From Shinella sp. SUS2 (GTDB taxonomy: Bacteria > Pseudomonadota > Alphaproteobacteria > Rhizobiales > Rhizobiaceae), in assembly GCF_001262505.1 (NCBI RefSeq), contig NZ_KQ410723.1, forward strand, positions 310,001 to 374,000: a stretch of DNA of 64,000 bases. Reading direction: 5' to 3'. A model generated the notes under the pieces. That model saw nothing but the letters and a program-made list of their open reading frames with translations, made no database searches and was not told the origin of the DNA. Positions 49,752-59,530 of the stretch are shown in pieces (positions within the stretch are counted from its first letter, which is position 1; each line of letters begins with the position of its first letter). The position numbers and the translations under genes are program-made.

Positions 49752-49790
49752 AAAGCAAAAACCCGCACCGGTTCCCCGGCGCGGGTTTCA
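49752..49790 (-). terminator. rplT terminator
   Basis: Minus strand: AAACCCGCGCCGG, loop GGAA, CCGGTGCGGGTTTTTGCTTT, an 11-bp stem with one mismatch and a good T run. It separates rpmI-rplT from the kinase-pheST unit. Confidence 0.85.
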
Positions 49791-49824
49791 CAACGAAACG
49801 ATGTTTTGGTTGTGGAAGCGCCGG

Positions 49825-50229
49825 TTAGTTTACGGCGGCTTCAAACTCGTTCTTCGTGCCGGTGTCCTTGAGGTATTCCAGCGCCTTCTTGGCGGCTGCG
49901 ACGAGCGCGCCGAAAGCTGCGGTCTCATGGATCGCCATGTCGGACAGAACCTTGCGGTCGACTTCGATGCCAGCCTTGTTCAGGCCATCGATGAAGCGGC
50001 CATAGGTCAGGCCGTGCTCGCGGACGGCAGCGTTGATGCGCTGGATCCAGAGCGCGCGGAAATTGCGCTTGTTGACCTTGCGGTCGCGGTAGGCGAACTG
50101 CTTGGAACGATCAACCGCGGCCTTGGCGGCGCGGATGGTGTTCTTGCGGCGGCCGTAGAAGCCCTTGGCTGCCTTCAGCGTCTTCTTGTGCTTGGCGTGG
50201 GAAGTTACGCCGCGTTTTACACGTGCCAT
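49825..50229 (-). CDS. rplT: 50S ribosomal protein L20
   Basis: 134 residues, rich in Lys and Arg. Standard L20 sequence: [40 protein letters not shown]. Binds 23S rRNA early in assembly and, in other bacteria, represses its own operon. Begins 39 bases after rpmI. Confidence 0.97.
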   Translation of the reverse strand: MARVKRGVTSHAKHKKTLKAAKGFYGRRKNTIRAAKAAVDRSKQFAYRDRKVNKRNFRALWIQRINAAVREHGLTYGRFIDGLNKAGIEVDRKVLSDMAIHETAAFGALVAAAKKALEYLKDTGTKNEFEAAVN

Positions 50230-50268
50230 GTCATGATCTCCTTAACGTATCAAATCGCGCGATTAGTC

Positions 50269-50472
50269 TCAGAGACCGTTCGGCAGGTAGTTCTTGATGA
50301 CCTTCTTGCCATCGGGCTCGGCCAGCACCATGGTGCCGCGCGCGTCGCGAATGAACTTGTTGGTACGCTTGATCATGCCGTGGCGCTTGCCGGCGGCAGC
50401 TGCAACGACCTTGCCGGTCGCGGTGATCTTGAACCGCTTCTTGGCAGAGGACTTCGTCTTCATCTTGGGCAT
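50269..50472 (-). CDS. rpmI: 50S ribosomal protein L35
   Basis: 67 residues. [20 protein letters not shown] start and KNYLPNGL end are typical of L35. A long in-frame extension upstream is not real. GGAG precedes the ATG at 50472. Co-transcribed with rplT, but separated from infC by a terminator-like hairpin. Confidence 0.96.
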   Translation of the reverse strand: MPKMKTKSSAKKRFKITATGKVVAAAAGKRHGMIKRTNKFIRDARGTMVLAEPDGKKVIKNYLPNGL

Positions 50473-50640
50473 TTTGCTACTCCATTCTTCTTGAATTCGA
50501 GACACACTGACGAGGTGCATCTCCAGCGTAAAGAACGGCCACGGCATGCCCTGCCGGACCGTTCGGACGGCGGCTTGTAACCGATGTCCCTCAAAAGCGC
50601 AACCGGAATCCTCGAACCCCGACATCCGGCAGGCAGAAAC

Positions 50641-50668
50641 GGAAAAGCCGCCCCGAAAGGCGGCTTCG
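50641..50668 (-). terminator. infC terminator or attenuator
   Basis: Minus strand: AAGCCGCC, loop TTTCGGG, GGCGGCTT then TTCCG. It starts 23 bases after the infC stop. In the 218-base gap before rpmI it may also act as an L20-responsive attenuator; only the hairpin is seen directly. Confidence 0.7.
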
Positions 50669-50690
50669 ATCCGGTGGTCATGGGGTCGCG

Positions 50691-51227
50691 TTACCGCGGC
50701 GCGAGCACCATCATCATCTGGCGGCCTTCGAGCTTCGGCTCAGCTTCCACCTTGGCGATGGTTTGCGTGTCTTCCTTGACCTGCATCAGGAGCTTCATGC
50801 CAAGCTCCTGGTGGGCCATTTCGCGGCCGCGGAACTTCAGGGTCACCTTGACCTTGTCGCCTTCGTCGAAGAAGCGGTTCATCGCCTTCATCTTCACGTC
50901 ATAATCATGCGTGTCGATGTTCGGGCGCATCTTGATTTCCTTGATCTCGACGATCTTCTGCTTCTTGCGCGCTTCGGCCGCCTTCTTCTGGTTGGCGTAT
51001 TTCAGCTTGCCCAGGTCAAGGATCTTGCAGACGGGCGGCTCGGAGTTCGGCGAAATCTCCACGAGATCGAGGCCGGCTTCTTCGGCCATGCGGAGTGCCT
51101 GATCAGTCGGGACGGTGCCGTGGTTGTTACCGTCGGCATCGATAAGCTGAACCCGGGGAATCCGGATTTCCTTGTTGGAGCGCGGGCCGTCCTTGACGGG
51201 GGCTTCCGCTTTAAAGGGTCTGCGAAT
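50691..51227 (-). CDS. infC: translation initiation factor IF-3
   Basis: 178 residues when started at the ATT at 51227. AGGAG lies eight bases upstream of this ATT, and the protein then begins [20 protein letters not shown] (Met in vivo), as in other rhizobial IF-3. No ATG or GTG in this part of the frame gives a sensible start. N-terminal domain [14 protein letters not shown] and C-terminal domain [17 protein letters not shown] are complete. The rare start is the known basis of IF-3 self-control. Confidence 0.94.
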   Translation of the reverse strand: MRRPFKAEAPVKDGPRSNKEIRIPRVQLIDADGNNHGTVPTDQALRMAEEAGLDLVEISPNSEPPVCKILDLGKLKYANQKKAAEARKKQKIVEIKEIKMRPNIDTHDYDVKMKAMNRFFDEGDKVKVTLKFRGREMAHQELGMKLLMQVKEDTQTIAKVEAEPKLEGRQMMMVLAPR

Positions 51228-51459
51228 GGTCGTGTTCTCCTCGAACTGTTTCGATAGGTATGGGCCTGCGTCGACCGGGCCGTTTGCCCGCCTGACGGCG
51301 TTTTCCGGCAATGTGTTGATCGCGCTTGCGAAGTCAATAGCATGCCGCGTGGAAAAAATCACCACCTGTCCTTGCACGCGCGAATCTGGTCTAGCTCTCG
51401 GCAAAAGACCGGCCGGCGAGCGCTTTGCCGCGGTCGGGGCACAGGACAAGGAGATAGGC

Positions 51460-52278
51460 ATGACGGCGTCGAACGGCAACGGGGTCCCTGCGGAATTCAT
51501 CACCGTGGGCGCGGGTGACGACGCCCGCAAGATCGCGATGGCGCTTCAGCCGGCCGCAGCCGGCAACGATCTGGCGCACATCATTTGGCTCGGCGGCTAC
51601 CGGTCCGACATGACCGGCACCAAGGCGGTGGAGCTTGCCGGGCTTGCCGCCCGCCTCGGCACCGGCTGCGTACGCTTCGACTATTCGGGCCACGGCGCCT
51701 CCGGCGGCGCCTTCGTCGACGGCACGATCTCACGCTGGCTGGAGGAGACGCTCGCGGTGATCGACCACGCGGCAAAGACGCTCGGCTCGCGCCGCGCGGT
51801 GCTCGTCGGCTCCTCGATGGGCGGGTGGATCGCACTGCGTGCCGTGGCCGAACTTGCCGGGCGCGGCGGCATCGACATCGCTGGCCTCGTGCTCATCGCG
51901 CCGGCGCCGGATTTCACCTCGGACCTGATCGAGCCCAACTTGACGGAGGCCGAGCGCACGGCGCTGGCCGAGCGCGGCCAGTTCGAGGAGCCGACGCCCT
52001 ACGGCCCCGACCCGAACATCTATACGCGCAAACTCATCGAGGACGGCCGCGACAACCGCGTTCTGACCGGCGCCATCGAGACCGGCTGCCCCGTGCACAT
52101 CCTGCAGGGCATGGCCGACCCCGATGTACCCTATGGCCATGCGGTGCGCCTGATGGAGCACCTTTCCGGCGACGACGTCGTGCTGACCATGATCCGTGAC
52201 GGGGACCATCGTCTGTCGCGCCCGCAGGATATCGCCAAGATCCTCGAGGCAACAGAAGCCCTCGTCCGCGGGCGATGA
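51460..52278 (+). CDS. alpha/beta hydrolase
   Basis: 272 residues. Nucleophile Ser119 in VGSSMGGW, a charge-relay Asp in [10 protein letters not shown] and His in [15 protein letters not shown] precedes the ATG at 51460. Divergent from infC, an order I recall for other rhizobial chromosomes. Probably a carboxylesterase or palmitoyl-thioesterase-like enzyme; substrate unknown. Confidence 0.88.
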   Translation: MTASNGNGVPAEFITVGAGDDARKIAMALQPAAAGNDLAHIIWLGGYRSDMTGTKAVELAGLAARLGTGCVRFDYSGHGASGGAFVDGTISRWLEETLAVIDHAAKTLGSRRAVLVGSSMGGWIALRAVAELAGRGGIDIAGLVLIAPAPDFTSDLIEPNLTEAERTALAERGQFEEPTPYGPDPNIYTRKLIEDGRDNRVLTGAIETGCPVHILQGMADPDVPYGHAVRLMEHLSGDDVVLTMIRDGDHRLSRPQDIAKILEATEALVRGR

Positions 52279-52386
52279 GGCCCCGGCCCGATCACATTTT
52301 AACCATATTCCCGCATCGCCAAATCTCATGATTGACGAAGTGCCCGCCTGACCGTTAACTCTTTGTTAACGATTAGGGGACGTTTC

Positions 52387-53004
52387 ATGGCACGAATGAT
52401 TGGTGCGAAGGCTGGGGTTGCGGCGGTTCTCGCTCTCCTCGTTTCTTCTTCCTCGGCTTTCACGGCGCCGGCTTCGGCGCTGACCATGCAGACCGGCGGC
52501 ATCACGTCCCAGCCGATCGGCCATTATGAATTCTGTCAGACCAACGCTTCCGAGTGCCGCACGGGTGTGCGCGGCCAGGCGCCTGCCAAGGTGACGACCT
52601 TCGGCTGGACGGTGGTGCGCGAGATCAACGCCAGCACCAACCGTGCCGTCACGCCGATGACCGACAAGGACCTCTACGGCAAGGACGAGGTCTGGGCCTA
52701 TCCGGACGGCGCAGGCGACTGCGAGGATTATGTTCTGCTCAAGCGCAAAAAGCTGATCGAAAAGGGCTTTGCTGCCGGCGATCTGCTGATCACCGTCGTG
52801 CGCAAGCCGGATGGCGAAGGCCATGCCGTGCTGACGCTGCGCACCACGGAGGGCGACTTCATCCTCGACAACCTCAACAACGAGGTCAAGCTCTGGACGG
52901 AAACGCCCTATCGCTACCTGAAGCGCCAAGCTTCCTTCCACGCCGGCCGCTGGGTCTCGATCGAAAACGGCGATGCCGTCATGGTGTCGTCGGTTGGCCA
53001 GTAA
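52387..53004 (+). CDS. periplasmic transglutaminase-like cysteine peptidase (BTLCP family)
   Basis: 205 residues. Signal peptide (cleavage near Ala31, TAPASA) and a transglutaminase-like triad: Cys112 (GAGDCEDY), His146 (GEGHAVL), Asp161 (ILDN). Members with this layout (LapG type) can process surface adhesins, but many copies occur in rhizobia and this one has no LapD partner nearby. Followed by a strong terminator. Confidence 0.86.
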   Translation: MARMIGAKAGVAAVLALLVSSSSAFTAPASALTMQTGGITSQPIGHYEFCQTNASECRTGVRGQAPAKVTTFGWTVVREINASTNRAVTPMTDKDLYGKDEVWAYPDGAGDCEDYVLLKRKKLIEKGFAAGDLLITVVRKPDGEGHAVLTLRTTEGDFILDNLNNEVKLWTETPYRYLKRQASFHAGRWVSIENGDAVMVSSVGQ

Positions 53005-53029
53005 GACACATTTCGCAGGGGGACTGCGA

Positions 53030-53062
53030 AGGCCGCGGAGCAATCCGCGGCTTTTGTCTTTT
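53030..53062 (+). terminator. intrinsic terminator
   Basis: 8-bp perfect stem GCCGCGGA-GCAA-TCCGCGGC followed by TTTTGTCTTTT, 28 bases after the BTLCP stop and just before the convergent acetyltransferase gene. Confidence 0.88.
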
Positions 53063-53080
53063 CAGGAACCGGCCCCAACG

Positions 53081-53617
53081 TTACACCGCCAGGGCCGCCT
53101 CGCCGATCCGCTTGTAGAAGAAGGTCGTCGCGCAGAAACGGCCATCCGGGTAGAGCGCATAGTCAGGAATAACCCCGGCGCGTTGCCAGCCGAGGCGTTC
53201 GTAGACGGTTTCCGCGGGGCTGCCGGTGGCGGTATCGAGCACCAGCACGGTCTTGCCGCGCTGCGCGGCCTCCGCCTCGGTAGCGGCCATCAGCCTACGG
53301 GCGACGCCGCGGCCGCGCTCGCTCTCCTTGACGAGCAGCTTCTTCACATCCGCCCGGTGCGGCTGGTTCGGCATCTGGCGGATGCCGACCTGCACCGTAC
53401 CGACGATCCGCCCTTCCCGTTCGGCGGCAAAAAGCAACGTCGCGCCCTCACCCACCGCCGCCGCCACATCCTGCCAGTAGGGCAGCGCATCGGCCGGCCC
53501 ATAGGGCGCCATGAAGCCGACGGAGGCCCCGCCGGTCACGCAATCGGTCAGCACATCCGCCAGCTCGCCCAGCCGGGCCCGGGTTTCATCGGCATCGAGC
53601 AGCCTGATCTCGCTCAT
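53081..53617 (-). CDS. GNAT-family N-acetyltransferase
   Basis: 178 residues. Acetyl-CoA motif A with KKLLVKESERGRGVARRLM (R/Q-x-x-G-x-G/A form) near residue 95 and motif B near VYERLGWQRAGVIPDYAL. Substrate unknown. 14 bases downstream of the XRE-cupin regulator gene and probably in the same transcript. Confidence 0.87.
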   Translation of the reverse strand: MSEIRLLDADETRARLGELADVLTDCVTGGASVGFMAPYGPADALPYWQDVAAAVGEGATLLFAAEREGRIVGTVQVGIRQMPNQPHRADVKKLLVKESERGRGVARRLMAATEAEAAQRGKTVLVLDTATGSPAETVYERLGWQRAGVIPDYALYPDGRFCATTFFYKRIGEAALAV

Positions 53618-53631
53618 CTCGTCCTCCTGGC

Positions 53632-54216
53632 TCAGGATCGGCCGCGGTCCAGCACCACGGCATAATGCGCCGGCTCCACGCCGGAATTCTCGAAGACATG
53701 CCCTTCGGTGATGCTCATATAGAGGCAGTCCCCGGGGTAAAGCTCATGCACGGCCGTGCCGACCGTCATGCGCAGACTGCCGGCAAACAGCCAGACGTGC
53801 TGCGTCATGCCGGCCTTGGCCGTTTCCGGCGGATAGGCGATGCGCGCGCCCGGCGGAAACGCCACGTCGATCACCTCGACGCGCGAGGCCGTGTTCGGCG
53901 CCGAGACGGCACGGCGCTGGTAACCCGTTTCGGGATCCCGCCAGACCACCTGGTCCTCAAGCCGCGACAAGGGATCGCCCGCCGCCTCGGAGAAGGCGAA
54001 GAAGGCGGAGAGCGTGAGATCGAGCGCCGCACAGAGCCGCGAGAGCAATTGTGCCGTCGGGCTCGCCTCGCCGCGCTCGATGCGCGAGATCATCGCCCGG
54101 CTGACGCCGGAGGCGCCTGCAAGGTCTTCCAGCGTCTGGCCGCGCGCCATGCGCAACAGCCGCACGCGCTCGCCGATGGCACTTTCCAGAGGGTCGATTG
54201 CTTCTTCCATTATCAT
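53632..54216 (-). CDS. XRE-family regulator with C-terminal cupin
   Basis: 194 residues. Helix-turn-helix at about 12-65 (TLEDLAGASGVSRAMISRIERGE) and a C-terminal cupin (about 115-190) that would bind the effector. The start is ATG 54216 or 54210; both lie in an AT-rich palindrome (54205-54220), which may be its own operator. It is divergent from an MFS transporter gene 137 bases away, its likely target. Confidence 0.85.
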   Translation of the reverse strand: MIMEEAIDPLESAIGERVRLLRMARGQTLEDLAGASGVSRAMISRIERGEASPTAQLLSRLCAALDLTLSAFFAFSEAAGDPLSRLEDQVVWRDPETGYQRRAVSAPNTASRVEVIDVAFPPGARIAYPPETAKAGMTQHVWLFAGSLRMTVGTAVHELYPGDCLYMSITEGHVFENSGVEPAHYAVVLDRGRS

Positions 54217-54220
54217 GGAA
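54205..54220. promoter_or_regulatory. palindrome over the XRE-cupin start codon
   Basis: TTCCATTATCATGGAA, a 6-bp inverted repeat around TATC, overlapping both possible start codons. It is a candidate autoregulatory operator that would block transcription or initiation. Confidence 0.45.
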
Positions 54221-54352
54221 TAATTATCTCTTATAATAGAGTCAATGGACTGAGCCTTTCCAAAATAATATTTTCCGGCGATGCCGCTCCCGCGACAATG
54301 CGACATCCGCCTGCCGGATAAGGTGCCGCAGCAAGAATCGGAGGGCGGGCGG

Positions 54353-55603
54353 ATGACAGGTGAAGCACAGCGGGCGTCCTCGCTCTTTTCCATCACCGCC
54401 ATCGTCGTTTCGATGACCTTCGTCGCCATCGGCAACGGGGTGATGCTGGCCTATGTGCCCTACGTGCTGTCGCGCGCCGATGCGCCCTCCTGGACACCGG
54501 GGGCAGCCGTCACGGCGATCGCCTTCGGCGGGCTTGTCGGCTGCGTCATCGCCGGCCCCGTCATCCGCCGCGTCGGCCATGCCCGCGCCTTTTCCTGCTC
54601 GCTGGCGCTGGTCATCATCGCGGCCTTCCTCGTCGCGCTCGGCGTCAACCCGGTCGTCTGGATCCTCGCGCGCGGCATCTACGGCGTGGCCGGCAATGCA
54701 AATTTCATCATCGCCCAGAGCTGGCTCAACCATGCCAGCGACAATCGCTGGCGCGGCAAGGCCATGTCCTTCTTCTACATGGCCTATGTGCTGGGGCTCG
54801 GCGTCGGCGCCTGGCTGTTCGGCCGCATGCCGGCGGATGGCAACCTCGCACCACTCGTCACCATCTTCGTCACCACGATCGCGCTGCTGCCCATCGGCCT
54901 CACCCGACTGCCCACGCCACCGGCACCCGCCCGGGTCAGCGTCGATTTCGCCATGGCCTGGCGCAACTCGCCTGTCGCGCTGATCGGCGTCCTGGCCGCC
55001 GGCGGCCTCTCCATGGTCGTACAGGGCTTTACGCCGATCTATGCCGCCACGAACAAGGTCGGCCAGACGGATGTGGCGCTCCTGATGTTCGTCATGCAGT
55101 TCGGCCTCATCTTCGTACAGTACCCGCTCGGCACGCTCTCCGACCGTATCGACCGGCGCATCGTGCTGATCGCCACCTGCATGCTGATCGCAAGCACTGC
55201 GGTCGCGGCCCTTTTCGTCTCCTTCCAGGCCTTCGTCATCCTCATGATCGTCTTCGCGCTCTGGGCGGGCGCCGTCGAAAGTGTCTATTCGATCGCCAAC
55301 GCGCACGCCAACGACCGGACCGACCCCGAGGATTTCGTGCCGCTCGCCTCGACCCTCCTCGTCGCCTGGTCGACGTCTGCGACACTGGTTCCACTGGCCG
55401 TGACGGCGCTGACCCCGGTCTTCGGCCCGAAGACTTTCATCTATGCCGCCATGGCCGTGGCGCTGTTCTATGCCGGCTTCGTTGCCCAGCGGCTACGGCT
55501 GCGCGAGACCGTGCCGCCGGAGGCGCGGGAGAACTTCGAGATCAGGAGCGCCCAGCTGCCGAATGCCGGCGCGCTCGTCGAAGGCGAAAAAGCCCCGGAA
55601 TAG
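54353..55603 (+). CDS. MFS transporter
   Basis: 416 residues with about twelve membrane segments. MFS loop motif after segment two (RRVGHARAF) and the half-way repeat ([12 protein letters not shown]) are present. It resembles YcaD-type or sugar/drug MFS exporters. The ATG at 54353 has GGAGGG upstream; the 24-codon extension is weaker. Likely controlled by the divergent XRE-cupin regulator. Confidence 0.86.
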   Translation: MTGEAQRASSLFSITAIVVSMTFVAIGNGVMLAYVPYVLSRADAPSWTPGAAVTAIAFGGLVGCVIAGPVIRRVGHARAFSCSLALVIIAAFLVALGVNPVVWILARGIYGVAGNANFIIAQSWLNHASDNRWRGKAMSFFYMAYVLGLGVGAWLFGRMPADGNLAPLVTIFVTTIALLPIGLTRLPTPPAPARVSVDFAMAWRNSPVALIGVLAAGGLSMVVQGFTPIYAATNKVGQTDVALLMFVMQFGLIFVQYPLGTLSDRIDRRIVLIATCMLIASTAVAALFVSFQAFVILMIVFALWAGAVESVYSIANAHANDRTDPEDFVPLASTLLVAWSTSATLVPLAVTALTPVFGPKTFIYAAMAVALFYAGFVAQRLRLRETVPPEARENFEIRSAQLPNAGALVEGEKAPE

Positions 55604-55673
55604 CGGCGTTCGCACGCACGAAACCCTTCATTTACCGCTTTGCGGGAATCTCCCCCGCTGCTATATGGCGCGC

Positions 55674-57497
55674 ATGAGCACCAACAATTCGACGCCCCTC
55701 GACCATATCCGCAACTTCTCGATCGTGGCCCATATCGACCACGGCAAGTCGACGCTTGCCGACCGGCTGATCCAGTCGACCGGCGGCCTTGCCGACCGCG
55801 AGATGTCGGAGCAGGTCCTCGACAACATGGATATCGAGCGCGAGCGCGGCATCACCATCAAGGCCCAGACCGTGCGCCTGCACTACAAGGCGAACGACGG
55901 CGAGACCTATGTGCTGAACCTCATCGACACGCCCGGCCACGTCGACTTCGCCTACGAAGTCTCGCGCTCGCTGTCGGCCTGCGAGGGCTCGCTGCTCGTC
56001 GTCGATGCCTCCCAGGGGGTCGAGGCCCAGACGCTCGCCAACGTCTACCAGGCGATCGACAACAATCACGAGCTCGTCACCGTGCTCAACAAGATCGACC
56101 TGCCGGCCGCCGAGCCCGACCGCATCAAGGAACAGATCGAGGAGGTCATCGGCATCGACGCGTCGGAAGCCGTGCTGATCTCCGCCAAGACCGGCCTCGG
56201 CATCCCGGATGTGCTCGAAGCCATCGTCCAGCGATTGCCCGCGCCGAAGAGCGAGGGCGGCGAGAAGGCCCCCCTGAAGGCGCTGCTGGTCGACAGCTGG
56301 TACGATACCTATCTTGGCGTCATGGTTCTCGTGCGCGTCATCGAAGGTCGCATCAGCAAGGGCCAGACCATCCGCATGATGGGCACGGATGCGAAGTACA
56401 CGATCGAGCGCGTCGGCGTGCTGACACCGAAGATGGTGGCGATGGATTCGCTCGGCCCGGGCGAGATCGGCTTCATCACCGCCTCGATCAAGGAAGTGGC
56501 CGACACGCGCGTCGGCGACACGATCACCGAAGACAAGCGCCCGACGGCAAAGGCCCTGCCCGGCTTCAAGCCGGCCCAGCCTGTCGTCTTCTGCGGCCTC
56601 TTCCCGGTCGATGCCGCCGATTTCGAGGACCTGCGCTCGGCAATGGGCAAGCTGCGTCTCAACGACGCCTCGTTCTCGTTCGAAATGGAAAGCTCGGCCG
56701 CGCTCGGCTTCGGCTTCCGCTGCGGCTTCCTCGGCCTTCTGCACCTCGAAATCATCCAGGAACGCCTGGAGCGCGAGTTCGATCTGGACCTGATCGCGAC
56801 GGCCCCCTCGGTCGTCTACAAGCTGTTCATGACCGACGGGTCCGAACGCGAGCTGCACAACCCGGCAGACATGCCCGACGTCGTGAAGATCTCGGAAATC
56901 CATGAGCCGTGGATCCGCGCGACGATCCTCACGCCCGACGATTATCTCGGCGGCATCCTGAAGCTCTGCCAGGACCGCCGCGGCATCCAGATCGAGCTGA
57001 CCTATGTCGGCACCCGCGCCATGCTGACCTACGACCTGCCGCTCAACGAAGTCGTCTTCGACTTCTACGACCGCCTGAAGTCGATCTCCAAGGGCTACGC
57101 CTCGTTCGACTACCAGATCACCGACCACAAGGAAGGCCATCTGGTGAAGATGTCGATCCTCGTCAACGGCGAGCCGGTCGATGCGCTGTCCATGATGGTG
57201 CACCGCATGGCGGCGGAAAAGCGCGGTCGCGACATGTGCGAGAAGCTCAAGGAGCTGATCCCGAAGCACATGTTCAAGATCCCGATCCAGGCCGCCATCG
57301 GCGGCAACGTGATCGCCCGCGAGACGATCTCGGCGCTGCGCAAGGACGTCACCGCCAAGTGCTACGGGGGCGACGCCACCCGCAAGCGCAAGCTGCTCGA
57401 CAAGCAGAAGGCCGGCAAGAAGCGTATGCGCCAGTTCGGCAAGGTGGAGATTCCGCAGGAAGCCTTCATCGCCGCGCTCAAAATGGGCGACGAATAA
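55674..57497 (+). CDS. lepA: elongation factor 4 (LepA GTPase)
   Basis: 607 residues. Ribosome-bound GTPase that back-translocates or helps 30S biogenesis. G1 AHIDHGKS, G3 DTPGHVD, G4 NKIDLP, domains II-V and the LepA-specific C-terminal domain ([21 protein letters not shown]) are complete. An ATG three codons upstream (55665) is an alternative start; neither has a clear ribosome site. Confidence 0.95.
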   Translation: MSTNNSTPLDHIRNFSIVAHIDHGKSTLADRLIQSTGGLADREMSEQVLDNMDIERERGITIKAQTVRLHYKANDGETYVLNLIDTPGHVDFAYEVSRSLSACEGSLLVVDASQGVEAQTLANVYQAIDNNHELVTVLNKIDLPAAEPDRIKEQIEEVIGIDASEAVLISAKTGLGIPDVLEAIVQRLPAPKSEGGEKAPLKALLVDSWYDTYLGVMVLVRVIEGRISKGQTIRMMGTDAKYTIERVGVLTPKMVAMDSLGPGEIGFITASIKEVADTRVGDTITEDKRPTAKALPGFKPAQPVVFCGLFPVDAADFEDLRSAMGKLRLNDASFSFEMESSAALGFGFRCGFLGLLHLEIIQERLEREFDLDLIATAPSVVYKLFMTDGSERELHNPADMPDVVKISEIHEPWIRATILTPDDYLGGILKLCQDRRGIQIELTYVGTRAMLTYDLPLNEVVFDFYDRLKSISKGYASFDYQITDHKEGHLVKMSILVNGEPVDALSMMVHRMAAEKRGRDMCEKLKELIPKHMFKIPIQAAIGGNVIARETISALRKDVTAKCYGGDATRKRKLLDKQKAGKKRMRQFGKVEIPQEAFIAALKMGDE

Positions 57498-57500
57498 GAC

Positions 57501-57531
57501 AAAAAGGGAGGCTCCGGCCTCCCTTTTCTTT
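57501..57531 (+). terminator. lepA terminator
   Basis: AAAAAGGGAGGC-TCCG-GCCTCCCTTTTCTTTT: a GC-rich stem flanked by A and T runs, so it can act in both directions for lepA and the convergent small gene. Confidence 0.9.
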
Positions 57532-57533
57532 TC

Positions 57534-57764
57534 TCAATCCCGCTTGATCGTCGCCAGGACCTCCCAGAGGTCGGCTCCCGTTTCGAAGACCGCCGCATTG
57601 GCACGAAAACCGGTTTCGGCAAAGACAAGGTCCAGCACATCCTGCGCCGGATCGCCTGCGGCCGGAGAAGCGGCGCCTGCGATGGTGCGTGCGGCTCTCT
57701 CGATGCGCGCAGTTTCCGTCGCCATGCCCTCGCGGGCCGTGTTCATGATGCCGGCAATCTGCAT
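57534..57764 (-). CDS. short protein resembling a flagellar rod/hook C-terminus
   Basis: 76 residues. MQIAGIMNTAREGMATETARIERAAR looks like the coiled-coil N-terminus, and FRANAAVFETGADLWEVLATIKR resembles the C-terminal helix of flagellar rod/hook proteins (FlgC/FlgG family). No flagellar gene is near. It could be a degenerate remnant or a small family of its own. It lies downstream of atpB where atpE would normally be. Confidence 0.7.
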   Translation of the reverse strand: MQIAGIMNTAREGMATETARIERAARTIAGAASPAAGDPAQDVLDLVFAETGFRANAAVFETGADLWEVLATIKRD

Positions 57765-57869
57765 GAGAGGCGCCCCTTTAAAACTGGTGCCCTTCTACAC
57801 GACCGCCCTTTCCATACCGTGAATGCCGGAATCGCGGCCCTGTGCCGAAACAGCACGGAGCCGCCGACC

Positions 57870-58616
57870 TCAGTGACCGGGATGCAGCGCGTCGTTCAGG
57901 TACATGCAGGTCAGCATGGTGAAGACATAGGCCTGGATGACCGCCATCAGCAGTTCCAGTGCGGTCAGGGCGACGGTCATACCGAAGGGCAGGATGGCGC
58001 CGATGACGCCGAGCGCGCCGAGGCTGCCCATCGAAACGACGAAGCCGGCGAAGACTTTCAGCGTGATATGGCCGGCGAGCATGACGGCGAACAGACGGAC
58101 CGAATGGCTGACGGGACGCGAGAGGTAGGAGATCACCTCGATCGGCACGATGATCGGCGTCAGGATCAACGGCACGCCATCAGGCACGAACAGCCGGAAG
58201 AAGCGGGTGCCGTGCTTGAAGAGGCCGTAAAGCGTGACCGTGGAGAAGACCAGCATGGCCAGCGCGAAAGTGACGATCAGGTGGCTCGTCACCGTGAAGG
58301 CATAGGGGAACATGCCGACGAGGTTGGCGACGAGGATAAACATGAAGAGCGAAAAGACCAGCGGGAAGAAACGCATGCCCTGCTCACCCGCATTGGCCCT
58401 GAGCGTCGTCGCGACGAACTCGTAGACCATTTCGGCGCTCGACTGCCAGCGGCCGGGCACCAGGCCGCGCCGGCGCGTGGCGAAAAGCAGGAAGCCGCTC
58501 GCGGCGGCAATGGTCAGCACCATATAGGCAGAGGAATTGGTGAAGCTGAGGTCAAGTCCGCCGACCTCGAACGGGACAAGCGGCTTGATCTCGAATTGCT
58601 CAATGGGTCCGGCCAT
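57870..58616 (-). CDS. atpB: F-type ATP synthase subunit a, orphan copy
   Basis: 248 residues, complete subunit a with the conserved ends [13 protein letters not shown] and [19 protein letters not shown]. The essential Arg174 (E. coli Arg210) is present in [12 protein letters not shown], but position 178 is Val where almost all homologues have Asn (E. coli Asn214). No atpI lies upstream and no atpE or atpF downstream, unlike the usual rhizobial operon. It is either a moved main gene or a divergent second copy. Confidence 0.85.
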   Translation of the reverse strand: MAGPIEQFEIKPLVPFEVGGLDLSFTNSSAYMVLTIAAASGFLLFATRRRGLVPGRWQSSAEMVYEFVATTLRANAGEQGMRFFPLVFSLFMFILVANLVGMFPYAFTVTSHLIVTFALAMLVFSTVTLYGLFKHGTRFFRLFVPDGVPLILTPIIVPIEVISYLSRPVSHSVRLFAVMLAGHITLKVFAGFVVSMGSLGALGVIGAILPFGMTVALTALELLMAVIQAYVFTMLTCMYLNDALHPGH

Positions 58617-58823
58617 CGGATATCCTCGGGAAGGCTTCAGGGCGCACGACAGGCGTGCGCGCCGCGACTGCGGCACGCGAAAACCGCGCGGCTGATTTCG
58701 AAAAGGGAGGGTGTGAAGGGTTCACGCGGGGCTTTCTCTCTCGATTGCGAGATGAGGGGCCGTCCCCGGAACGAACAAGGCGCAGGTCGTCCAGCGCGAG
58801 AGCTGTTTAGCCGCTCGGCCGCA

Positions 58824-59453
58824 TCATGGCAAGGGCCGCGATCGCACCCCACTCCATTCAAAAACCATCCAGGTCCAGTCCACGCCGAGCGCACGGTTGC
58901 CCGCCTGGTGTGATTCGGCCTTGCGGCTTCGAAGCAGCGTCAGGTCGCAGCGCGCCGCGGCGTCGATCGTCTCCTCGTCCGAGAGCCGGAAGGCCGGCCT
59001 TCCCGGTGCGCCGGGCCCGTGGCGCAAGGCAAAGACCAGCCGGCCGCCAGGTCGCAGCATATTGGCCAGAACCGGCAGGGCAACGGCGCGCGCAGGCGCA
59101 TCGAGATGGTGCCAGACGCCGTTGAGGGTGACGAGATCGAAGAGACCGTGATCCCGCACCCTTGCAAGATGCGGCAAGTCATCGTCGAGAAAGACGATGC
59201 CGACATCGCCGTGCCGCGCCAAGCCGGCCTCGCGGAGCGGCTGTACGGGCTCGACCGCCAGAACCGTATGCCCCTGCCGGACGAACCACGCCGCATCCCG
59301 CCCCGTTCCCGCACCGATATCGGCGACACGGCCCGGCGCCCGCGGCAGCAGGTCGAGCACGGGCGCATAGAGCGCCGCCGGATCGAAGGCCTCGTAGCGC
59401 TCGATCAGCGCCGGCGTCGCCGCGGCAGCGTAGCCTTTCAGAATATCGTTCAT
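58824..59453 (-). CDS. class I SAM-dependent methyltransferase
   Basis: 209 residues. SAM motif VADIGAGTGRDAAWF near residue 42 and LVTLNGVWHHLD. The start at 59453 has GGAGGG upstream; the longer frame is not needed. Substrate unknown. 207 bases of non-coding sequence separate it from atpB. Confidence 0.83.
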   Translation of the reverse strand: MNDILKGYAAAATPALIERYEAFDPAALYAPVLDLLPRAPGRVADIGAGTGRDAAWFVRQGHTVLAVEPVQPLREAGLARHGDVGIVFLDDDLPHLARVRDHGLFDLVTLNGVWHHLDAPARAVALPVLANMLRPGGRLVFALRHGPGAPGRPAFRLSDEETIDAAARCDLTLLRSRKAESHQAGNRALGVDWTWMVFEWSGVRSRPLP

Positions 59454-59530
59454 CTGCCCTCCGGTGTTCCGCTTCACCGGAGAGCTGTTCGGTGCGGCTG
59501 TCAACCACGTTGACACGCGGTGTGAAAACC

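Noticed and set aside
55632..57269. A 545-residue minus-strand open frame
   Set aside because: Exact antisense shadow of lepA.
57765..57869. Search for atpE or atpF remnants downstream of atpB
   Set aside because: No subunit c or b sequence is readable in either the gap or the following gene.
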